A stretch of 49,144 nt of DNA from Syntrophomonadaceae bacterium (GCA_007119965.1 SKOR01000011.1:1-49144); one strand, 5' to 3'. Numbered from the stretch's first letter, positions 35,502 to 43,497 are shown. The notes: generated by a model from the letters alone, not told the origin. Numbers and translations are program-made.

Positions 35502-35546
35502 AAACCTACGGAGTGAAACTCACTCCTTCAAATGGAACAGGTTTCA
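35502..35546 (-). promoter_or_regulatory. Candidate bacterial SECIS element
   Basis: Immediately after the TGA (35546-35544, minus strand) lies an upper stem GGAGTGA-GTT-TCACTCC (35526-35510): 7 bp with a 3-nt loop whose first base is G. The loop starts 24 nt after the TGA, inside the 16-37 nt range known for bacterial SECIS elements. Outer AAACCT/AGGTTT pairing (35544-35539 with 35507-35502) closes the structure. No T tract follows, so it is not a terminator. Confidence 0.7.
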
Positions 35547-35918
35547 GTAACAATGCCCCAGTTCACGGACTTCATTGCTGCGGGTTGGCAGACAGGGACA
35601 AACATGCTCCGGAATATTCTCAAATCGGCAGGGGCAGTAAAAATCGCCGTACAACTCGTTTTTGCCAAGCAGGCCCTCTATGACCAATTCCTTGTCTTCA
35701 TTAAAAGTGTACCCGCGCAGACGGGCAAAATTTTCCGACCGGTTGCGGATTTCTGTTTCCGGATCCTGCGGATAACGGGATGCGGCAATTTCCGGTTCCA
35801 GGGCTGTTATTTGCAGCTCGGCGCCGCAGATCGTACAGGTCACTACCTTACCTATTTCAAGTTCGTCGCGGTATAGAAATGAGAGGCGGCAAACTTCGCA
35901 GTAAACTTTATGTTTCAT
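35520..35918 (-). CDS. Ferredoxin:thioredoxin reductase-type catalytic subunit, probable selenoprotein (Sec125)
   Basis: A conventional reading stops at TGA 35546-35544 after 124 residues, ending GHCY. Read through, the product has 132 residues, ending GHCY-U-NLFHLKE. Residues 1-40 form a zinc ribbon (C7, C10, C28, C31) like that of LysW. Residues about 60-132 match the FTR beta chain: FARLRGYTFNEDKELVIEGLL, then C95-P-C97, C107-P-C109 and C123-Y-U125. In Synechocystis FTR the matching cysteines are cluster ligands 55, 74, 76 and 85 and redox-active 57 and 87, so Sec replaces active-site Cys87. Homologues continue C-G-L-F there. A SECIS-like hairpin follows. It overlaps glutaredoxin, its likely partner. 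ATG at 35918 has GAGG 9 nt upstream. Alternative: a truncated or misread gene. Confidence 0.72.
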
Positions 35919-36156
35919 TTTTAAGCGCCTCATCAATCTTGTCTTCCTTGTAACCGGTAATCACCACTTCATTTATAACAGTTACAGGAAAGGACCGCTT
36001 GCCGGTCAGTTTTTCCACTTCTTCAAGGGCCTTTTTCTGCTCTTCACCCTGGACCATGTCCACATCGACGACATCATACTGCACATCTTTATCGTCGAGA
36101 TATTTCTTAACCTTTTTGCACCACGGGCATGTGCTTAAAGCATAAACCTTTACCAT
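35908..36156 (-). CDS. Glutaredoxin/NrdH-like thioredoxin-fold protein
   Basis: An 82-residue glutaredoxin-fold protein: MVKVYALSTCPWCKKVKKYL with a dithiol CPWC site (C10, C13), then VDVDMVQGEEQKK and the cis-Pro segment SFPVTVINEVVITGYKEDKI. ATG at 36156 has GAGGTG about 8 nt upstream; an ATG five codons earlier is less well placed. It lies 23 nt after serA and overlaps the FTR-like gene by 11 nt, which argues for a shared function: the FTR-like enzyme probably reduces this protein with electrons from ferredoxin. Glutathione is uncommon in such anaerobes. Confidence 0.9.
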   Translation of the reverse strand: MVKVYALSTCPWCKKVKKYLDDKDVQYDVVDVDMVQGEEQKKALEEVEKLTGKRSFPVTVINEVVITGYKEDKIDEALKNET

Positions 36157-36179
36157 TAATACACACCTCATTCCTTTTT

Positions 36180-37775
36180 TTATTCTACTCTGAAGATACT
36201 GTTTTGCATCTCTACGAAACGGGCTGTGTCAATAACGTCTAAACCCTTGACCTTCTCAAGGGTATGTTCATTCATCTCTTCGTCAACCTGCAGCACCATC
36301 ATCGCTTCTCCACCGGCAGTTTTCCGCCCCAGCTGCATGGAAGCAATATTAACGCTCTCACTACCCAGGAGAGTGCCGATTTTACCGACAACTCCGGGAC
36401 GATCGTGGTGCGTGGTTACCAGCATATACCTGGAGGGGATTATTTCGATTCGGTATTCATCCACCCTGACAATACGCATTTCGTTGTTAAGCAGCGTACC
36501 CGAAAGGTGATGCTCCTCGCTGCCGGACCGGGCTGTAAGAGTAATTAAGTTATTATAATTTTTTGCCTCAGTGGTTGAAGATTCTTTGACAGTAATCCCT
36601 CTGGCTTTGGCGATATAAGGAGCATTAACCCAGTTGACCCCGTCGCCGACCACATGACGTAAAAATCCAATCAGGCAGGATATGGTCATGGGGGCTAAAG
36701 GCATGGCAGCTATTTCCCCGCTGTATGTAAGCTCAATTTCATCCACCGACCCGCCGAACATCTGCAGATAAAAGCTGCCCATTACACGCATCAGGGGTAG
36801 AAACGGCTCCAGGGCTTCTCTCGCTTCAGGCATCAGGGCGGGGACATTTACCGCAGATACGATCGGATCACCCTGCAGGGCTTTAATTACCTGCTCAGAA
36901 ACCTGCCGGGCCACGTTAACCTGGGCCTCGCGGGTAAGCGCCCCAAGATGCGGGGTGGCAATAACGTTATCCAGCTCCAGGAGTCTGCAGTCCTCAGGCG
37001 GCTCCTGTTCAAAAACATCGAGAGCGGCCCCGGCAACTCGACCGTCCTTCAGGGCCGCGTACAGAGCATCCTCATCAATCAGGCCCCCTCTGGCGCAGTT
37101 AACAATCCGAACACCGGGTTTAAACATGGCGATCTCTTTTTCACCAATCAGGTGGTGGGTAGATGATCCAAGCGGCAGGTGCAGGGTAATAAAATCGGCC
37201 TGTCTGATCAAACTTTCAAAATCGGCCATCTCCACTCCTAATTTTTCAGCCTGTTCTTCAGAAATATAAGGATCGTAGCCAACTATCTTCATTCCCATCG
37301 CCCTGGCCCGGCGGGCCACTTCGCTGCCAATCCTGCCCAGGCCGACCACCCCGAGCACCTTGTGATTCAATTCGACACCGATATGATCAGAGCGCTTCCA
37401 TTCCCCCCGCTTAACAGAACTGTTAGCCACGGCAATGTTGCGCGCCAGCGATGTTAACAGGGCGATGGCATGTTCTGCAGCAGAGATTGTGTTGCCTCCT
37501 GGGGCATTAACGACTATAATACCTTTTTCGGTAGCCTTGTCGACATCAATATTGTCAACACCGACTCCCGCCCTGCCGATTACCTTTAAATTTTCTGCGG
37601 CTTCAATAACTTCAGCATTTGCTTTTGTTCTGCTGCGCACTACAAGTGCATCGTACGCTCCGATTTCTGCTACGAGCTGATCAGGGGTAATATCAGGTTT
37701 AAAGTCAACCTCACCATACCTTCTCAAATAATCCAGCCCTTCTGTAGAGAGAGCATCACTTACCAGTATTTTCAA
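36180..37775 (-). CDS. serA: D-3-phosphoglycerate dehydrogenase
   Basis: The first enzyme of serine synthesis, 531 residues, long form. It starts MKILVSDALSTEGL; the NAD-binding motif is GLGRIGSEVARRA, the catalytic region RGGLIDEDALYAAL and the ATPHLGALTREAQ histidine segment are present, followed by the ASB domain and a C-terminal ACT domain (RPGVVGKIGTLLG..VNIASMQLGR) that may give serine feedback. The TTG at 37775 is preceded by GGAGG 8 nt upstream; nine further open codons exist. It heads the serA-grx-FTR-dapF-like run. Confidence 0.95.
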   Translation of the reverse strand: MKILVSDALSTEGLDYLRRYGEVDFKPDITPDQLVAEIGAYDALVVRSRTKANAEVIEAAENLKVIGRAGVGVDNIDVDKATEKGIIVVNAPGGNTISAAEHAIALLTSLARNIAVANSSVKRGEWKRSDHIGVELNHKVLGVVGLGRIGSEVARRARAMGMKIVGYDPYISEEQAEKLGVEMADFESLIRQADFITLHLPLGSSTHHLIGEKEIAMFKPGVRIVNCARGGLIDEDALYAALKDGRVAGAALDVFEQEPPEDCRLLELDNVIATPHLGALTREAQVNVARQVSEQVIKALQGDPIVSAVNVPALMPEAREALEPFLPLMRVMGSFYLQMFGGSVDEIELTYSGEIAAMPLAPMTISCLIGFLRHVVGDGVNWVNAPYIAKARGITVKESSTTEAKNYNNLITLTARSGSEEHHLSGTLLNNEMRIVRVDEYRIEIIPSRYMLVTTHHDRPGVVGKIGTLLGSESVNIASMQLGRKTAGGEAMMVLQVDEEMNEHTLEKVKGLDVIDTARFVEMQNSIFRVE

Positions 37776-37838
37776 CAAATACACCTCCGGATAGATAGCC
37801 ATGCAGTTAATAGTCTTTATTCAAACCCCGCCAAATAT

Positions 37839-37867
37839 AATATATCACAAATAGCCGGGCGCTCCAA
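37839..37867 (-). promoter_or_regulatory. Promoter of serA
   Basis: On the minus strand TTGGAG (37867-37862), 17-nt spacer, TATATT (37844-37839). No T-box leader is visible. The rest of the 37776-38021 gap shows no gene. Confidence 0.6.
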
Positions 37868-38021
37868 TTGCAAGAACTGCAACCGGAAGATTTCTTTGTA
37901 ATTCCCGCATTCCCGGAGCACTCTAAAAAACATTGTTCCGAGGCGGCAGTTAGGAGCCTGCTGACCGGTGCAGATGTAACTTTCCAATGTGGGAAGAAAA
38001 GAAGGCCATGCTCATGAAGGT

Positions 38022-38777
38022 TTATTGACAGGCAGGGTTATTGTTTTTCAGCAAAGAGGCGGCTTCCCGGTCGGCGATAACTGTTACAGCCCGGTGAAGC
38101 TGCAGCAGTGATGCCGGGTGGCCGGTGCTGACTTTACCGCTGCACATCTTTCTGACCGCCTCTGCCTTGCTTTCACCGCTGGCCAGGAGCACTATCCTGG
38201 CTGCGCCCATGATCGAACCGACTCCCATGGTAACCGCCTGCTCAGGGACTTCGCCCCGCGAATCAAAAAATCGGCTGTTGGCTTCAATGGTTTCTTCTGC
38301 TAATTCAACCAGGTGGGTTCCGGTATAAAGATATTCACCCGGTTCGTTAAACCCGATATGCCCGTTAGTCCCTATGCCCAGGATCTGCAAATCTATCCCT
38401 TCTGCCTCCCTTATTTTTCTTTCGTACTCCCTGCAGATACTTCCCGGATCCCGACCTTCGCAGTGAGGTATATTTATATTTCCGGCTTTTACGTTGACAT
38501 GATCAAAGAAATGACGGTGCATGTAGTGATGGTAGCTCTGCGGGTGATCCGGTGGCAGTCCGATGTACTCATCCAGGTTGAAGGTAACCACAGCGCTGAA
38601 ATCAATTTTTTTTTCATCGTACATTTCAATGAGGCAGGCATACATCCCTTCGGGGGTAGATCCTGTAGCCAGGCCCAGTACTGTGTCATTTTTTTTACGT
38701 ACCTGTTCAGCGATAATCTCAGCCGCTTTTATACTCATAGACTTGTAACTGTCAACTATTACGATATCCATTGCCAT
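38022..38777 (-). CDS. nagB: Glucosamine-6-phosphate deaminase
   Basis: A 251-residue NagB: LGLATGSTPEGMY (phosphate loop), VTFNLDEYIGLPPDHPQSYHHYM with catalytic Asp, and LGIGTNGHIGFNEPG. It converts glucosamine 6-phosphate to fructose 6-phosphate and ammonia. No nagA lies beside it; instead a nucleotidyltransferase-like gene and a hexapeptide-repeat gene precede it within 18 and 42 nt, so the three form an operon that could balance amino-sugar use and activation. ATG start with AGGGGTG 5 nt upstream. Confidence 0.94.
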   Translation of the reverse strand: MAMDIVIVDSYKSMSIKAAEIIAEQVRKKNDTVLGLATGSTPEGMYACLIEMYDEKKIDFSAVVTFNLDEYIGLPPDHPQSYHHYMHRHFFDHVNVKAGNINIPHCEGRDPGSICREYERKIREAEGIDLQILGIGTNGHIGFNEPGEYLYTGTHLVELAEETIEANSRFFDSRGEVPEQAVTMGVGSIMGAARIVLLASGESKAEAVRKMCSGKVSTGHPASLLQLHRAVTVIADREAASLLKNNNPACQ

Positions 38778-38794
38778 ATTTCACCCCTTAAAAC

Positions 38795-39697
38795 CTAAAA
38801 GATCTCCTCTTTTTCTTCAGTTGTATAAAACAGGGCCATTAGTTCATCGTGATCTGCGGATTCAGACGCAGAAAGCAATACATGCTCGGCCCGGACCCGG
38901 TCTTTAATTGCCTTCTCTTCCAGCAATCGCAGCTTTTCCGGTATCCCGTATTGGGCAACCAGCTCTTTGATTCGATCAAAAAGATCACGGCTGCCGTAAA
39001 GATAACGCCCTTCTTCCAATATTTTTGACGCTACCATTTTTTTAAAATCATCAAAGGCCAGCTGCTGCTTTACAGTTTCCAGGTCTTTGACGATGTAATC
39101 GACTTCTTCCTTGGAAACAGGGTTCATCAGCAAGTTATGTTTTTCTCTGTAGAGCAGGGCATCCAGATCTTGAAGCAGCTGTCCGGAAAGCCCCTCGGTA
39201 ACGGTGATAATATCCAGGTCTGATCCCCTGACCAGTTCTCCTGTGGAAGATTCGGGTCGCAGCTCTGTATGCCCCATTCCGAACACAACGTCACCGGCTA
39301 TAATAAAACAGGTCCTGCCGGCGACGTTATCACCAGCCGGGTGGTTATCTAATAAACGTATCACCGTGTCACGGGCCAGGCTGATTTTTTTTGCGCTGAC
39401 CGCGGCAATATCCCGTTCAATCTTTTTTGCCCGATCAGCAATCGCCGCCCTGTCTTTTTCCATGCCCACCACGGTATAGTTCAAAAACTCCCTCATGATT
39501 GAAGGTGAAAGGCGGGCATACCCTTCCACTTTCAGGTCAAGACGCAGGTAACGTGTTCCGACAATCCGGGTTACAAGCTGCTGTGAAGCGGTGCAAAGCT
39601 GCCAGGCCGCAAAGGTTGCCAGCCCTGTTTCCCGCACAAAGTCTTTTCCGATTAAAGGGCCTTTATTTTCGAGTATAGCGGATGCTTTTTCGATCAA
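38795..39697 (-). CDS. Nucleotidyltransferase-like protein, unknown function
   Basis: A 300-residue protein I cannot assign to a named family. The middle has FIIAGDVVFGMGHTELRP followed by RGSDLDIITV, which resembles the GS...DxD metal site of the polymerase-beta-type nucleotidyltransferase fold. The N-terminal third is hydrophobic/helical and the C-terminal part helical and charged. It lies between the hexapeptide-repeat gene and nagB with short gaps. Start TTG at 39697 with a weak AAGG site. A nucleotide-transfer role is only suggested by the DxD pattern. Confidence 0.55.
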   Translation of the reverse strand: MIEKASAILENKGPLIGKDFVRETGLATFAAWQLCTASQQLVTRIVGTRYLRLDLKVEGYARLSPSIMREFLNYTVVGMEKDRAAIADRAKKIERDIAAVSAKKISLARDTVIRLLDNHPAGDNVAGRTCFIIAGDVVFGMGHTELRPESSTGELVRGSDLDIITVTEGLSGQLLQDLDALLYREKHNLLMNPVSKEEVDYIVKDLETVKQQLAFDDFKKMVASKILEEGRYLYGSRDLFDRIKELVAQYGIPEKLRLLEEKAIKDRVRAEHVLLSASESADHDELMALFYTTEEKEEIF

Positions 39698-39739
39698 TCC
39701 AATCCCTGCCTTAAAAAAATGATCCGGCTGCCGGGCAAC

Positions 39740-40552
39740 CTACTCTAAGTTATACACTTCCTGATCCTGCTTAATCTTAACCAGGGAGCCTGCCGGGTAA
39801 AAACCGCGCGCTGTCCCGTTGGGGTAGAGTATAACATTTTTCGCCAAAAGGGTCCCCGGCGTGGTCACGCTGTTACAGCCGGTTTCGACGCCGTCTCCGA
39901 TAATTGCGCCAAACTTGCGCAGACCTGTCTCATATGTCCGGTTGCCGATATTCAGGGTTACCGGGGAATCGACCATTTTCAGGTTGGCCAGTTTCGTGCC
40001 CGCACCAAGGTTAACCCGGCCCAGGATACTGTCACCGATATATGCAAAGTGCCCAGCTTTGCTGCCCCCCAGCATAACTGAAGATTTGATCTCGGTAGTA
40101 TGCCCGACTACGCAGTCATCGCCGACCAGGACATTGCCCCTGATATAGGCGCCGTGGCGGACTTCAGTGCGATCGCCGATCATGGCCGGGCCCCTGATCA
40201 GGGCGGTTGGTTCAATTATAGTATCTTCGCCAATATAAATATCATCATCCATCAGGTAGGACCCGGCATAAATTATGCTGGCTCCCTTCAGCACTGCACC
40301 GCCTTTATGAACCAAGGTTTTTTTGCCCGATGAGTCGAGGGCAAACCCCGAGCTTAAAATTTGCCCGCCCCAGAGGACGAGTGTTTTTTCAACCAGGGGA
40401 CTGCCTGCCCGCAATTTCTTAACATTAGGCTGCAGGTGCCCTTCCATAAAACCTTTGATTTTCTTCAGGCCTTCCCAGGCATATTCGGTATCTGCAAATA
40501 ACAACTTAAAACGGTTCTCTTCAAGGCTAAAGAAATCTTCGGCCCTTAACAT
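39740..40552 (-). CDS. Left-handed beta-helix (hexapeptide repeat) protein, GlmU-C-like
   Basis: A 270-residue protein. From about residue 75 on there are isoleucine-patch hexapeptide repeats (GASIIYAG..LMDDDIYIGEDTIIEPTALIRGPAMIGDRTEVRHGAYIRGNVLVGDDCVVG and so on), the fold of GlmU acetyltransferase domains and of sugar-nucleotide enzymes. The N-terminal 70 residues are not a recognisable pyrophosphorylase. LNIGNRTYETGLRKFGAIIGDGVETGCNS resembles the active-site loop of GlmU-like acyltransferases. Operon with the NTase-like gene and nagB suggests amino-sugar chemistry. ATG start with GGAGGTG 7 nt upstream. Confidence 0.75.
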   Translation of the reverse strand: MLRAEDFFSLEENRFKLLFADTEYAWEGLKKIKGFMEGHLQPNVKKLRAGSPLVEKTLVLWGGQILSSGFALDSSGKKTLVHKGGAVLKGASIIYAGSYLMDDDIYIGEDTIIEPTALIRGPAMIGDRTEVRHGAYIRGNVLVGDDCVVGHTTEIKSSVMLGGSKAGHFAYIGDSILGRVNLGAGTKLANLKMVDSPVTLNIGNRTYETGLRKFGAIIGDGVETGCNSVTTPGTLLAKNVILYPNGTARGFYPAGSLVKIKQDQEVYNLE

Positions 40553-40680
40553 TTCCGGCCACCTCCGTAGTTTAAGAATCGAAGCTCTTTAAATCAGAGC
40601 AAATCTCCGGGTATTATAAAACCCGCTCCATCTGCCAACGCGCCGTGGAAGCATTTTAACAAACGGACTGTCACGCCGCA

Positions 40681-40827
40681 CTAAGCCTGTTCAATAGTTA
40701 TCTCCGAACCGGCATTTACTGCTTTCCAGTCTTTCGGGTTGCCGAGCAGGTGGCCGACAGGATTTACGGGCCCGGCCGGTTTAATTTCTGAAGCAGGCTG
40801 TGGTGCTTTGAAAAACCCTCCCCGGAA
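40681..40827 (-). other. 48-codon open extension of the M20 amidohydrolase frame beyond TGA
   Basis: After the TGA at 40830-40828 the same frame stays open for 48 codons to a TAG at 40683-40681. The peptide includes KPAGPVNPVGHLLGNPKDW and ends SEITIEQA; it looks protein-like. It has no start codon with a ribosome site of its own. It may be a remnant, a readthrough tail or chance. A weak 5-bp hairpin follows the TGA but lacks a G in the first two loop bases. Confidence 0.3.
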
Positions 40828-42018
40828 TCAGCCCTGCCCTGTGCCGGCCGGACAACCGATAACCAGGCGGGCAAATACTGCCGGCCCGATCCAGAGGGTG
40901 GCCTCATCTACATCAAACCTGGAATTATGGTGGGGATAGGTAATCCCTTTTTCTGGGTTACCAGTTCCCAGGACGAAAAAAGCGCCCGCTTTTTTTTGCA
41001 GGTACAGCGACATATCCTCGGTTCCCATGTTCGGTTTCCTGATTTCAATGACATTGCCTGTTCCGACAACTGCTGTGGCGGCACCGGCCACCTGCTTAGC
41101 AGAGCGTGGTTCATTGATCGTCGGCGGATAACCGCCGAGGATTTCCACCTCTGCATCGGCCCGGTTCGCTTTTGCGATTGAACAGCAAATTTCTTCCAGG
41201 CGGGCAGTTATATACTGCCGATCTTTTTCAAGCAGGGTCCGGAAATCTCCGCCAAAAGTAACCCTGGGAGTAACTATGTTCAAAGCTTCGCCGCCTTCGA
41301 TCATTCCAACGGTTAATACCGCCGAATCAAGGGGGTCTACTTCCCGGCTGACTATTTTTTGCAGGGCTAAAATTGTTTCCGCAGCGGTGGTAATTGCGTC
41401 GACCCCTAAATGCGGCAGGGCTCCGTGAGTGCTTTTACCTTTAACTGTAACTTTAAATGCTGTTGCCGCGGCCAGAATGGGGCCATCGCAGACTCCGACC
41501 TGCCCTGTTCCAACCTCAGGGAAGATCTGTCCGACATGCAGCCCGTACACCCTGTCCACAGGAGGATTTTCAAGACAGCCATCGGCAATCATCTTCTCGG
41601 CGCCCCCATGGCCTTCTTCGCCAGGCTGAAAAAGCAGTTTAACCCGGCCCTTTATCTGATCGCGCATTCCGCTGATTATCTTTGCCGTTCCAAGCAATAT
41701 GGCCATGTGGGCATCGTGCCCGCAGGCATGCATATTCCCGTTATCCGAAGCAAAAGGCAGGCCTGTTTCCTCTTTTATCGGCAGCCCGTCCATATCCGCG
41801 CGCAGGGCCAGGGTCGGGCCCGGGGTGCTGCCTTCGACCAAGGCGACAATTCCGGTTTGGGCGGCCGTATAATAAGGTATGCCCAGTTGATCCAGGCAAC
41901 CCCTGAGGTAGAGGGATGTCTGATCCAATTCAAAACCGATTTCGGGAATGCGGTGCAGATCACGCCTCCATTTGATAATATCCTGGTGAATTGAGCGGGC
42001 AATTTCGTTAATATCCAC
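40828..42018 (-). CDS. M20-family amidohydrolase
   Basis: A 396-residue metal-dependent amidohydrolase of the M20D (aminoacylase/IAA-amino acid hydrolase) group. Metal ligands: ADMDGLP, MHACGHDAHMA, QPGEEGHGGAEKMI and the C-terminal PHHNSRFDVDE. A dimerisation lid domain lies in the middle (STHGALPHLGVDAI). It hydrolyses an N-acyl amino acid or similar amide; the substrate is not determinable. The GTG at 42018 follows GAGGAGG, while a GTG nine codons earlier has no site. It lies 33 nt after abfD. The frame continues beyond its TGA (see the extension at 40681-40827). Confidence 0.9.
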   Translation of the reverse strand: MDINEIARSIHQDIIKWRRDLHRIPEIGFELDQTSLYLRGCLDQLGIPYYTAAQTGIVALVEGSTPGPTLALRADMDGLPIKEETGLPFASDNGNMHACGHDAHMAILLGTAKIISGMRDQIKGRVKLLFQPGEEGHGGAEKMIADGCLENPPVDRVYGLHVGQIFPEVGTGQVGVCDGPILAAATAFKVTVKGKSTHGALPHLGVDAITTAAETILALQKIVSREVDPLDSAVLTVGMIEGGEALNIVTPRVTFGGDFRTLLEKDRQYITARLEEICCSIAKANRADAEVEILGGYPPTINEPRSAKQVAGAATAVVGTGNVIEIRKPNMGTEDMSLYLQKKAGAFFVLGTGNPEKGITYPHHNSRFDVDEATLWIGPAVFARLVIGCPAGTGQG

Positions 42019-42051
42019 AGTTTCCTCCTCGCTGAAGCCTGTCACTCCACT

Positions 42052-43497
42052 TTAACTTTCAATACCGGCGATAACTCTGGCCAGGTTTTTCTTATGATCC
42101 AGGTCGGCCTGGCGGCCAATCATGATTCGCTGAGCCTGTGGCGAGCCGGCACCGTGCATTGATTCGGTCCGGTAACCGACAGCGGCAGTCCCGAGGGCGA
42201 TATTCTCAATCAGGCGCATCACTCTCATCCTCTGTTCGGTGGGCGCCGCCGCTGTGCCTTTCAGATACTTTTCAATATATTTTCCGATTTCGGGATGGCG
42301 GTAATCTTTTTCGGAAGGCAGGGTTACCATTAACCCCCCGGCGATATCCTCGGCCAGACGGGCAATTTCATAAGGGAAGCGAGTTACATTTTGCTTACAC
42401 ACATTGGCCAGGAGCATATCGATCAGGTAGGTGCCCGAAGCAGTTGCCTCCCCCTGGCTCGAACAGGCAATCCCGCAGGCATAGAGTGTTTCATTAAGAT
42501 GGACCATCTCGATCAATTTATCCCTGATATGTGAAGCCCCGGCGGTGCCGTTATACTCGGCGGCGAGGGCGGCAGCTCCAATCAGGACATCGCCGACTCC
42601 TACTTTGCAGCCGCCGTAGCTCTGGCGGTGGTATCCGGCAAAACGTTCAACCAGGTCCCCGGTATAACTATATTCGCCACACATGAAAACCCTTTCCCAG
42701 GGGATAAAAAGATCATCGAAAATAACCAGGCACTCATGCCCGCCGTAATGACAGTTGCCTACATCGATCTCTGTACCTTCCAGCCGGCGGGTATCGCAGG
42801 ACTGCCGGCCGTATATATAGGTTATTCCGTCTGTTCCTGACGGGACAGCAAAGCATACCGCATAATCAGCATCTTCTTCTCCCATCGCCATTGTAGGCAT
42901 AACCAGGATTTCGTGAGCTGACAGGGCCCCGGTTTGGTGGGCCTTTGCCCCCCTGACCAGGATACCTTCCTTTTCCCTGCGCACAACACGCAGGTACAAA
43001 TCGGGATCAGCCTGATTTGAAGGCCGCAGCGAACGATCGCCCTTGGGATCGGTCATCGCTCCCTCTACAACGAGATCATTATCCTGGACATGGAGTAAAA
43101 AGCTGCGAAAGCGCCGGTGATATCCAATGTTCAGGTCTCTTTCCATTTCATAAGTAACGCTGTCCACAGCATTGAAAGCATCCATACCGACGCAGCGTTG
43201 AAAACAGGCTGCTGTTTTTTGCCCCAGAAGCCGCTGCATCTTTACCTTGCTGATTAAATCATCCGCACCCTGGTGGAGGTGGGTGAAACGGTTAACAGTC
43301 TTCCCGCTGAGGCCGGACCTTGCTGTCAGTAAACCTTTACACGAGGGAGCGCCGGCCAACTCATAGCTTTGAGCCACAGCATTGATCGACGGCCTGATCA
43401 TCGGGTGATCGACTATGTTTTCCACCCTTTCGCCAAACATAAAAGCCCTGTAATTGATCCTGCGCAGGGAAGTGAGGTACTGTTCTGCAGTCATCAT
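42052..43497 (-). CDS. abfD: 4-hydroxybutyryl-CoA dehydratase / vinylacetyl-CoA delta-isomerase
   Basis: A 481-residue flavin- and [4Fe-4S]-dependent dehydratase, very close in pattern to clostridial AbfD. All four cluster ligands are kept: C98 and C102 (ACFQRC), H290 and C297 (GYHRQSYGGC). It dehydrates 4-hydroxybutyryl-CoA to crotonyl-CoA by a ketyl-radical mechanism, a key step in GABA, succinate or 4-hydroxybutyrate fermentation. No CoA transferase or 4-hydroxybutyrate dehydrogenase is near, so it might also serve as the isomerase alone. The sequence is clearly closer to AbfD than to 4-hydroxyphenylacetate hydroxylases. ATG start with AGGAGG upstream. Confidence 0.92.
   Translation of the reverse strand: MMTAEQYLTSLRRINYRAFMFGERVENIVDHPMIRPSINAVAQSYELAGAPSCKGLLTARSGLSGKTVNRFTHLHQGADDLISKVKMQRLLGQKTAACFQRCVGMDAFNAVDSVTYEMERDLNIGYHRRFRSFLLHVQDNDLVVEGAMTDPKGDRSLRPSNQADPDLYLRVVRREKEGILVRGAKAHQTGALSAHEILVMPTMAMGEEDADYAVCFAVPSGTDGITYIYGRQSCDTRRLEGTEIDVGNCHYGGHECLVIFDDLFIPWERVFMCGEYSYTGDLVERFAGYHRQSYGGCKVGVGDVLIGAAALAAEYNGTAGASHIRDKLIEMVHLNETLYACGIACSSQGEATASGTYLIDMLLANVCKQNVTRFPYEIARLAEDIAGGLMVTLPSEKDYRHPEIGKYIEKYLKGTAAAPTEQRMRVMRLIENIALGTAAVGYRTESMHGAGSPQAQRIMIGRQADLDHKKNLARVIAGIES

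Noticed and set aside
35510-35526. Intrinsic terminator after the FTR-like gene
   Set aside because: The stem is strong, but no T tract follows on either strand and the DapF-like gene continues in the same direction; a SECIS role fits better.
37776-38021. Serine T-box or small gene upstream of serA
   Set aside because: No T-box core and no convincing open frame with a ribosome site; only a promoter-like pair was found.
40788-40827. SECIS element after the M20 amidohydrolase TGA
   Set aside because: The only hairpin is a 5-bp stem with loop CCACAGCC lacking G in its first two bases; the M20 domain is already complete, so selenocysteine is not supported.
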